The position numbers were made by a program, and so were the translations under genes. The notes beneath the pieces are model-generated. The model saw only the letters and a program-made list of their open reading frames with translations. It did no database searches and had not been told where the DNA came from. DNA of 64,000 nucleotides from Hymenobacter monticola. GTDB taxonomy: Bacteria > Bacteroidota > Bacteroidia > Cytophagales > Hymenobacteraceae. Shown here in pieces: positions 42,801 through 48,774 of this stretch (its first letter is position 1; each line of letters starts with the position of its first letter). The stretch is taken from contig NZ_CP094534.1 in the NCBI RefSeq assembly GCF_022811645.1, positions 1,116,001 to 1,180,000 on the forward strand, written 5' to 3'.

Positions 42801-43267
42801 TGCTGGCCTCGCAGGAAGGCGTGTCACTGGAGCGCATCCGGGCGGCGGGGCTGAGCAACGGCAGCAACTTCCACTCGGCGGCCAGCGCGGTGGGCTACGC
42901 CACGCCGGGCCGGCCCAACTCGCAGGCCCAGGACGCCCTAGGCGGCGACCAGGAATGGACCGTGCTGCCCGAAGTCTTCACGCCCGACGACGACGGCCAG
43001 CAGGATTTTGCCACCCTCAACTACCACCTCGACCAGCCCGGCTATGCCGCTACCGTGACGGTGTACGACGCCCTGGGCCGCCTCACGCGCCGCCTTGTGC
43101 GCAACGAAACCCTGCCCACCACCGGCTTCCTGCAGTGGGACGGCATTGATGACAAAGGGCACAAGGCCGCCGTGGGCTACTACATTCTGTTGGTAGAGCT
43201 GTTCCGCCCCAGCGGCGGCGAGAAGCGCGAGTTTAAGAAGACCGTGGTGCTGGGCGCACGGTTTTAA
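39809..43267 (+). CDS. Very large secreted protein with repeated lamin-tail and Ig-like modules
   Basis: 1152 residues from ATG at 39809, chosen for the signal peptide MKHLLLLLLLLPVFAHAQ. An N-terminal sugar-binding-like beta domain (about 20-220) is followed by Ig-like units (VVAGANQLDVLFNEPV) alternating with three lamin-tail-like (LTD) modules: LLISEIYANE, LLITEIMADED and VVINELLFNPRSG, each with EFVEIFNPT-like or VEVLNRSS strands and GEYAVVCG/GGWSLEM ends. The C-terminal end (VLPEVFTPDDDGQQDF, VTVYDALGRLTRRLV, AAVGYYILLVELF) resembles FlgD/CHU_C-type sorting and anchoring domains. Likely a T9SS cargo at the surface. The LTD units suggest a scaffold or nucleic-acid/cell-wall contact; the role is unknown. 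Confidence 0.85.
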   Translation: MKHLLLLLLLLPVFAHAQLSDDFSDGNFTANPAWTGDVASFQVTTQQLQSNGPAVTGTQLQLVTPSQATTGTTWEFWVNLRLATSSGNLADVWLMSEQADLKATGNRGYFVRLGGSNDEVSLFRKDATGNPVYVVDGADGTLPTTTTASTASITRVRVTRSPNNVWTLERDLAGGRTFVPEGTGTDATYQRSQYLGVLLLYSSANGRNFYFDDFAVTDNTPPQLSDVVVAGANQLDVLFNEPVAASTAATNFRLGNGVSPITAVRSATDAGLFRLTFAAALPTGANTLEARNVADLYGNVATGPLTLGFTTVAPTVAPGYHQLLISEIYANETAPAGSPPATYASEFIEIYNPTANVLDLTGVRLSRTSSTATAAVFPTGAVLQPGEYAVVCGSTRASQFAGSGKVFGLTNFPTLLNAGDQLLLRNRQGRAVFEVSYSDTWYPDATKRAGGWSLEMIDTGQPCADGQNWTASLDPTGATPGRRNSVAANNPDRTAPALLSATASSATTVRLTFGEKLDSTLMGNAALYTLQPAVAVQRATVLPYDFRTVELTLAASLPINQATTVAVQRATDCVGNGTGPVTSASFTYYGPPVAPRFNQLLITEIMADEDPPVGLPKAEFVEIFNPTATLLDLGGVRLLKPGASSAAVFPAGAVLRPGEYAVVCGTSAVTLFNQFFASTTNAPRVFGLTSFPALSNGSDQLLLRGRDGRVLFEVAYSDTWYRDANKKLGGWSLEMLDTSNPCAGASNWTASTNPLGGTPGKVNSVRAANADATAPTLLRALALDATTVRAYFSEKLDSAAAANPARYALAAPGPAVTRAAPVAPDFRQVDLTLAAALTPSRPTTLTVQTATDCVGNASGPLQSAALALPEAAASGDVVINELLFNPRSGSVRFVEVLNRSSKFLSLQGWQFIRGRVNGRATATPITTDPLVLAPGQLLAFTPDVANIQTQYPTSHDLANLFQVSSLPTFSDPDTVNLLNDRNQTIDRLAYSKALHLSLLASQEGVSLERIRAAGLSNGSNFHSAASAVGYATPGRPNSQAQDALGGDQEWTVLPEVFTPDDDGQQDFATLNYHLDQPGYAATVTVYDALGRLTRRLVRNETLPTTGFLQWDGIDDKGHKAAVGYYILLVELFRPSGGEKREFKKTVVLGARF

Positions 43268-43293
43268 CGTCTACTTGCGCCGCCAGCACCGCC

Positions 43294-43480
43294 TGTCATT
43301 GCGAGCGAAGCGCGGCAATCCGTCCTGTCATGACCAGATACGCCCTTTTACCAGAAAGCCCCGGCGCTGCACAGTGCGGGGGCTTTTTGTTTGGCTTGAG
43401 TGTCAAAGCAACTACCTTGTCACATTAAGAGGTTAGTCGCTGAGACCAGGACGGATTGCCGCGCTGCGCTCGCAATGACA
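43294..43480. repeat. Composite palindromic repeat, family C, copy 2
   Basis: Outer arms TGTCATTGCGAGCGAAGCGC...GGCAATCCGTCCTG and CAGGACGGATTGCCGCGC...TCGCAATGACA, nearly perfect complements. Inside are CCTTTTACCAGAAAG and the GC hairpin GCCCCGGCGCTGCACAGTGCGGGGGC with a TTTTT tail, as in the copy at 13511-13667. It lies between the lamin-tail gene and the DUF1800 gene and may stop transcription from the first. Confidence 0.8.
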
Positions 43481-43537
43481 GACGACCTCTAACACCACCC
43501 GCGTTAAACCCCTGCCGCTGTTTCGTATCTTACCTAT

Positions 43538-45109
43538 ATGAACAGCGCCCAGCAACTCCAGCACCTGTACTGGCGCGCCGGCTTCGGCCCGCGCCCGCAA
43601 GATGTGGCCGCCAGCCTCAGCCCGCGCAAGGCCCTGCGCCAGCTGCTGAACGATTCGGAGAAGTACGAGCCCTTGGTGGGCCCGGCCCTCAACTATACCG
43701 ACCCGCAGGGCATGGCCATGACGGACCCGGCCTCCATCAAAACCAACCCCGTGCCCAACGGCATGGTGACCACGCCCGACCAGCCCGCGCCGCCCGGTGC
43801 CCCGACCGCACCGGTAGCCACCATGCGCCCGCGGGCGGTATTTCGGGGCGGCACCATTGCGGCGGGGGTGCCGCGCCTGCGCCGCGCTGCCCTCACGCCC
43901 GAGCAGCGCAAGATGCAGAACGCGGGCATCCGCGACGCCTTCAACAACATGAGCACGGCCTGGATGGAGCGCATGGCCACCTCGCCGGCCCAGCTGCGCG
44001 AGAAGATGGTGCTGTTCTGGCACGGGCACTTTGCCTGCCGTGTGCGCCAGCCCGATGCGGCCCTGAGCCTGCACAACGCCATGCGCCAGCACGCGCTGGG
44101 CAAATTCCCCGACCTGCTGCTGGCCGTGAGCCAGGAGCCGGCCATGCTGCAGTTCCTCAATAACCAGCAAAACCGCAAGGAGCACCCCAACGAAAACTTC
44201 GCCCGCGAGGTGATGGAGCTTTTCACGCTGGGCCGCGGCAACTACTCCGAGAACGACGTGAAGGAAGCCGCCCGCGCCTTCACCGGCTGGGGCTACGACT
44301 ACCAAAACCGCTTCAAGTTCCGGGAGCGGGAGCATGATGCGGGCCCGAAAACCTTCCTTGGCAAAACCGGCAACCTGACCGGCGAAGACGTGCTGACGCA
44401 CCTCATGGCCCAACCGGCGGCAGCCACGTTTCTGGTCACGAAAATCTACCGCTTCTTTGTGAATGAGGTGCCCAATCCGGCGCACATCGAGCCGCTGGCC
44501 GTGGCCTTCCGCAAAAGCGGCTACGACTTGGCCGATTTGATGGAACGCCTGTTTTCGGCCGATTGGTTTTATGAGCCGGCCAACGTGGGCACCCACATCA
44601 AAAGCCCGGTGGAGCTGCTGGCCGGTATCCGCCGCACGCTGAACGTAAAGGTTGACAACAGCCAGCCGCTACTAGGCTACCAGCGCGCGCTGGGCCAGAA
44701 TTTGTTTCAGCCGCCGAACGTGGCCGGCTGGCCCGGCGGCCGCAACTGGATAGATTCGTCGTCGCTGCTGCTGCGCCTGCAGTTGCCGGCCATTCTCTTT
44801 AAAAACGCCGAGTTTGCGGTGGCCCTCAAGCAGGACGACAACGACATCGCCCCCAACTTGAGCAAGGCCGAGCGCACCGTGCGGCCCGGTGCGGGCGCCC
44901 ACCTGCCGCTGGCGCCTTTGCAGCAGTTGCTGGGTGCCACGCCCGCCGCCCAGCAGCCCGAGAAGCTCAGCGCCTTTTTGCTGCAAGCCAGCATCCGGCC
45001 CGAGAATCTGCAGCTGGTGCAGCAGGCTGCTGCTCAGAAAGAACCGGCCGAGGCCCTGCGCGCCACGCTGGTGAGCTTGCTGAGTTTGCCGGAGTATCAG
45101 CTGGCGTAA
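43538..45109 (+). CDS. DUF1800 domain protein
   Basis: 523 residues, the usual length. Motifs of the family: LYWRAGFGPRPQDV near the start, MVLFWHGHFACRV at about 154-165, QQNRKEHPNENFAREVMELFTLG, and VAGWPGGRNWIDSS near the end. The family pairs with DUF1501 across many Bacteroidota and Planctomycetes; its biochemical role is not established. There is no clear signal peptide at the start. Its stop is 66 bases before the DUF1501 gene, so the two form a cotranscribed pair. Confidence 0.93.
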   Translation: MNSAQQLQHLYWRAGFGPRPQDVAASLSPRKALRQLLNDSEKYEPLVGPALNYTDPQGMAMTDPASIKTNPVPNGMVTTPDQPAPPGAPTAPVATMRPRAVFRGGTIAAGVPRLRRAALTPEQRKMQNAGIRDAFNNMSTAWMERMATSPAQLREKMVLFWHGHFACRVRQPDAALSLHNAMRQHALGKFPDLLLAVSQEPAMLQFLNNQQNRKEHPNENFAREVMELFTLGRGNYSENDVKEAARAFTGWGYDYQNRFKFREREHDAGPKTFLGKTGNLTGEDVLTHLMAQPAAATFLVTKIYRFFVNEVPNPAHIEPLAVAFRKSGYDLADLMERLFSADWFYEPANVGTHIKSPVELLAGIRRTLNVKVDNSQPLLGYQRALGQNLFQPPNVAGWPGGRNWIDSSSLLLRLQLPAILFKNAEFAVALKQDDNDIAPNLSKAERTVRPGAGAHLPLAPLQQLLGATPAAQQPEKLSAFLLQASIRPENLQLVQQAAAQKEPAEALRATLVSLLSLPEYQLA

Positions 45110-45175
45110 TTCCTTTCTTTATCAAGGAGGGAAGTTTTCTCCCTTTCCAACTTTCCTTTCTCCTGAAACAAACTC

Positions 45176-46393
45176 ATGCTTACCACCCGCCGCGAATTCC
45201 TCCGCAACTCCGCCCTGGCCAGCACGCTGCTGCTGGTACCCAAGTTTCTGCACGCCCTGGACCGGGGGCCGGGCCTGGCGCAACTGCGCGACGCCGTGGG
45301 GGCCCGGCGCCTCATCGTGGTGCAGCTCAGCGGCGGCAACGATGGGCTGAACACCGTCATTCCTTACAAAAACGACCTGTACTATAAGGCCCGGCCCACG
45401 CTGGGCATCAAGGAAACGGAGGGTATTCTGGACATGGACAAGGACCTGGGCCTGCACCCAGCGCTGAAGGGCTTGAAAGGGCTGTATGACCAAGGCGAGC
45501 TGGCGGTGCTAAACGCCGTGGGCTACCCCAATCCTGACCGCTCGCACTTCCGCTCGATGGACATCTGGCAGTCGGGCTCGGGCTCCGACCAGGTAGTGAG
45601 CACCGGCTGGCTCGGCCGCTACCTCGATTCGAACTGCCCTGATTGCCAGCGGCCTTACAACGCCCTCGAAATCGACGACACGCTGAGCCTGGCCATGAAG
45701 GGTGCCCGGCGCAAGGGCCTGGCCCTGAAAACGCCCGATAAATTCCACCAAATCACCCAGAACCGCTTGCTCTCGAAGGTGAGCAAAGAGGCCGCGCCCC
45801 AGCACCAGGACCAGGTGGACTACCTCTACAAGACGCTGGCCGAAACCGCGTCCTCGGCTGACTACCTGTATGACAAGTCGAAGATTTATAAATCGAGTGT
45901 CACTTATCCGAATTCGGACTTCGGCAAAAACCTGAAAACCACCGCCGAGCTGATTAACTCCGGCGTGGAGTCGCGGGTGTACTACCTGGCTTTGTCAGGC
46001 TTCGATACCCACGTGCGGCAGCACGAGCAGCAGCAGCGCTTGTTCACGGACCTCGGCAACGGCTTGGCCGCCCTGGCCGACGACCTGCGCCAGCACGACC
46101 AGTGGAACAACACGCTGGTGCTGGTGTTCAGCGAGTTCGGCCGCCGCGTGGGCCAGAACGCCAGCAACGGCACCGACCACGGCACGGCCAACAACCTGTT
46201 CCTGGCCGGCGGCGCCCTCCAGAAAAAAGGCGTCCTCAACGACGCTCCCGACCTCGCCAACCTCGACCAGGGCGACCTGCGCCACCAGGTCGATTTCCGT
46301 AGCATCTACGCCAGCGTGCTCAAAGACTGGCTGGGGGCCGATGACACGGCTATCCTTGGCACCGGCTTCGAGCGCCTGCCGGGGCTGGTGTAA
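45176..46393 (+). CDS. DUF1501 protein with Tat signal
   Basis: 405 residues. Twin-arginine signal MLTTRREFLRNSALASTLLLVPKFLHA, so the protein is exported folded, perhaps with a metal. Later motifs: LIVVQLSGGNDGLNTVIPY, NPDRSHFRSMDIWQSGS, VFSEFGRRVGQNASNGTDHG and FGRRV-NGTDHGTANNLFLAGG, all hallmarks of DUF1501, which is related in fold to sulfatase/phosphatase enzymes. It is the partner of the DUF1800 gene just upstream. Substrate unknown. Confidence 0.93.
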   Translation: MLTTRREFLRNSALASTLLLVPKFLHALDRGPGLAQLRDAVGARRLIVVQLSGGNDGLNTVIPYKNDLYYKARPTLGIKETEGILDMDKDLGLHPALKGLKGLYDQGELAVLNAVGYPNPDRSHFRSMDIWQSGSGSDQVVSTGWLGRYLDSNCPDCQRPYNALEIDDTLSLAMKGARRKGLALKTPDKFHQITQNRLLSKVSKEAAPQHQDQVDYLYKTLAETASSADYLYDKSKIYKSSVTYPNSDFGKNLKTTAELINSGVESRVYYLALSGFDTHVRQHEQQQRLFTDLGNGLAALADDLRQHDQWNNTLVLVFSEFGRRVGQNASNGTDHGTANNLFLAGGALQKKGVLNDAPDLANLDQGDLRHQVDFRSIYASVLKDWLGADDTAILGTGFERLPGLV

Positions 46394-46430
46394 AAGTGGT
46401 GAGGTGGTGGATTGGTGGATGTTAAAAAAG

Positions 46431-46535
46431 GTCATGCCGAGCGCAGCCGAGGCATCTCGCGTGCGGTAGTAATCCAATTGACAGGGTTTACTATTGCTAT
46501 TGCGCGCGAGATGCCTCGGCTGCGCTCGGCATGAC
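46431..46535. repeat. Palindromic repeat, family A, copy 1
   Basis: GTCATGCCGAGCGCAGCCGA and 11 more bases form a 31-bp left arm (46431-46461) that is perfectly complementary to 46505-46535. The 43-base centre is unrelated to the centres of the other family A copies. It fills the gap between convergent genes. Confidence 0.85.
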
Positions 46536-46586
46536 GTTCTTTCTATTCCCTTGCTCCACCAACCCACTATTCCACAAACCCACCAC

Positions 46587-47354
46587 CTACCGCCCAAACA
46601 CGGCTTCGGCCAGCGCCAGCACCGCGCGGCGCGTGGGTTCGGGCTGCTCCAGGTACGAGAGGTGCCCGCTGCCTTCCAGAAACAGGGCTGAGCCGATGGC
46701 CGGCAGCGCGGCCTGGCGCACGGCGTCGTCGAAATGCACGGCTACGTCGTGCTTGCCGGCCACCATCAGCACCGGGTAGGTGGCTTTGCTGAGCACGGCG
46801 GTGCGGTCGGGCCGGGCAGCCATGCCGCGCAGCGCGCCGGTGATGGTGCTGGCCGGCGTGGCCTTGCCGATTTCTTCGAGCAGGCCGCGGGCATCAGTGA
46901 GCTTGTCGCGGTTAATCGGCGCAAAAAGCGGCCGCACAAACGATTCCATGAACTTGGCCACGCCGTATTTTTCCACGAAGCCGATGTTCTTTTCACGGTT
47001 CTGGCGCTTCTCGTCGGTGTCGGCCAAGGCGGTGGAATTGATGAAGGCCAGGCCGGCCACGCGCTGGGGCCAGCGCTCGGCCAGGGCCAGGGCCACGTAG
47101 CCGCCCATGCTGTGGCACACCAGCATCACCGGCTCGGGGCAGCCCTTTTGGTTGAGGTAGTCGATGACGTGGCGGGCCTGCGCCTCCATCGAGAAGTCGG
47201 GCACGGGCGCCAAGTTGGTGCCGTGGCCGGGCAGGTTGGGCGTCAGCAGCCGGTATTCTTCGGGAAAGGGGCGGATGAAGTCGGTCCAGACCTCGCGGCT
47301 TTCGGCAAAACCGTGGAGGAAAACGATGGTGGGCGGGATGGAAGCGGGCGTCAT
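46587..47354 (-). CDS. Alpha/beta hydrolase
   Basis: 255 residues, cytoplasmic. Oxyanion-hole motif IVFLHGFAESREVW, nucleophile Ser82 in LVCHSMGGYVA, acid Asp203 in MVAGKHDVAV and His231 in EGSGHLSYLEQPE complete the triad of the hydrolase fold. Such enzymes cut ester, lactone or carbon-carbon bonds; the substrate is not clear. It is separated from the LacI-type regulator gene by 42 bases on the same strand and may be cotranscribed with it, but no sugar link is evident. Confidence 0.92.
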   Translation of the reverse strand: MTPASIPPTIVFLHGFAESREVWTDFIRPFPEEYRLLTPNLPGHGTNLAPVPDFSMEAQARHVIDYLNQKGCPEPVMLVCHSMGGYVALALAERWPQRVAGLAFINSTALADTDEKRQNREKNIGFVEKYGVAKFMESFVRPLFAPINRDKLTDARGLLEEIGKATPASTITGALRGMAARPDRTAVLSKATYPVLMVAGKHDVAVHFDDAVRQAALPAIGSALFLEGSGHLSYLEQPEPTRRAVLALAEAVFGR

Positions 47355-47396
47355 GCGGCAAAAGTAGCGTCGGGCGCCGGGCTGCGCATCGCGGCG

Positions 47397-48464
47397 CTAC
47401 TTTGGGGACAGGTGCAGCGACGAAGCCCGCTCGAACAGCTGCGGCTGCAGCACCACCTGCCGCTGTGTCAGCGTCGTGCTGCCGGCTTCCACCAGCTCCG
47501 TAAAGAGGCGGAAAGTGGCCTGGCCCATTTCCTCGCAACGCTGGTCTACCGACGTGATGTTGGGCTCGGCCACCAGGGTCAGGGCCTCGTTGCTGAAGCC
47601 GACGAGCGCCACGTCCTCGGGCACGCGCACACCGCGGCTTTTGAGCAGCTGCAGGGCGCCCAGCGCGGCCGAGTCGCCGGCCGAGAACACGGCATCGGGA
47701 GGAGTGGGCAGGGCCAGCAGTTGGGCCGTGGCGGCCTGACCGCCGTCCACGCTCATGTCGCACTCCACTATCAGGCTGTCGTCGGGTTGAAGATTATAGC
47801 TTTCCAACGCTTCGAGGTAGCCGAAGCGGCGGTTTTTGTAGATGTTGAGGTGCTGCGGGCCGGCCAGGTGCGCAATGCGGCGGCAGCCCTGCGCCAGCAG
47901 GTGGCGGGTGGCCAGGTAAGCGCCTTTCTGGTCGTTGAGCACCACCGAATTGATGTTCTCGCCTTCGAGCACGCGGTCGAAAAACACCAGCGGCACGCCG
48001 TGTTTGCGCACTTTCTCGAAGTGGCGGAAGTCGAGCGTGGTGCGCGACACCGACACCAGAATGCCCGCCACTTGGGCGCTGAGCAGCGTTTCGATGTTGC
48101 GCCGCTCCTGGGCCACGTCCTCGCTCGACTGGCAGATGATGATGCTGTAGCCAGCCCGGCTGGCCGCGGTTTCGATGCCGTGCACCACCGAGGCAAAAAA
48201 ACGGCCTTCGATGTAGGGCACCATCACGCCCAACATCTTGCTGCGGCCCTTGCGCAGAGCGGCGGCCAGGTGGTTGGGCTGGTAATTGAGCTTTTTGGCC
48301 AGCTTGAGCACGGCCTGCTTGGTGACCGGCCCAATGCTGTGGTGGTCGCTCAAAGCCCGCGAAATGGTGGTCATGGACACACCCAGCTCCCGGGCTAAAT
48401 CGGCCATGGAAACGGGGCGGACGGCTTCGGACGAAGCAACAGGGCGGGGGCGACGGGCGGCCAT
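47397..48464 (-). CDS. LacI-family transcriptional regulator
   Basis: 355 residues from ATG at 48464 (an ATG at 48488 adds eight residues). N-terminal helix-turn-helix at about 19-62 (MADLARELGVSMTTISRALSDHHSIGPVTKQAVLKLAKKLNYQPN, including the hinge AAALRKGRSKMLGV) and a periplasmic-binding-like ligand domain after it (FFASVVHGIETAASRAGYSIII, VVLNDQKGAYLATRHLL, AVFSAGDSAALGALQLL). It diverges from the transaldolase-isomerase gene by 310 bases and lies close to the arabinose genes, so an arabinose- or pentose-linked regulator is a sensible guess. The effector is unknown. Confidence 0.9.
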   Translation of the reverse strand: MAARRPRPVASSEAVRPVSMADLARELGVSMTTISRALSDHHSIGPVTKQAVLKLAKKLNYQPNHLAAALRKGRSKMLGVMVPYIEGRFFASVVHGIETAASRAGYSIIICQSSEDVAQERRNIETLLSAQVAGILVSVSRTTLDFRHFEKVRKHGVPLVFFDRVLEGENINSVVLNDQKGAYLATRHLLAQGCRRIAHLAGPQHLNIYKNRRFGYLEALESYNLQPDDSLIVECDMSVDGGQAATAQLLALPTPPDAVFSAGDSAALGALQLLKSRGVRVPEDVALVGFSNEALTLVAEPNITSVDQRCEEMGQATFRLFTELVEAGSTTLTQRQVVLQPQLFERASSLHLSPK

Positions 48465-48521
48465 TGGCAAGCGGCGCAACGGAAACAATTGCCTGTAAAG
48501 CTACTTCAACTGCACACCTCC

Positions 48522-48626
48522 TGTCATCCTGAGCGTAGCGAAGGACCTTATCACGTCAGAAAAAGTTTGCAGTAATTAACAAATGGCGCAGGCGTGAGAA
48601 GGTCCTTCGCTGCGCTCAGGATGACA
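48522..48626. repeat. Palindromic repeat, family A, copy 2
   Basis: TGTCATCCTGAGCGTAGCGAAGGACCTT at the left and AAGGTCCTTCGCTGCGCTCAGGATGACA at the right, one mismatch. Centre of about 49 bases, AT-rich. A partial third arm (GTGCTTCGCTGCGCTCTGCCTGACG) follows at 48642-48666. It lies between the divergent LacI-type regulator and the sugar-phosphate fusion gene, close to both promoters. Confidence 0.85.
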
Positions 48627-48774
48627 GATAAAGCGGTAAAGGTGCTTCGCTGCGCTCTGCCTGACGTTCTTTTTTATCCCGACTTTTATCCCGGCTTTCT
48701 GCATTTATACCCGTATAGCTTGAAACCAAGGCTGTCTTTCCTGACCTTTGGCGCACTAACCCAACCGCACCTTT

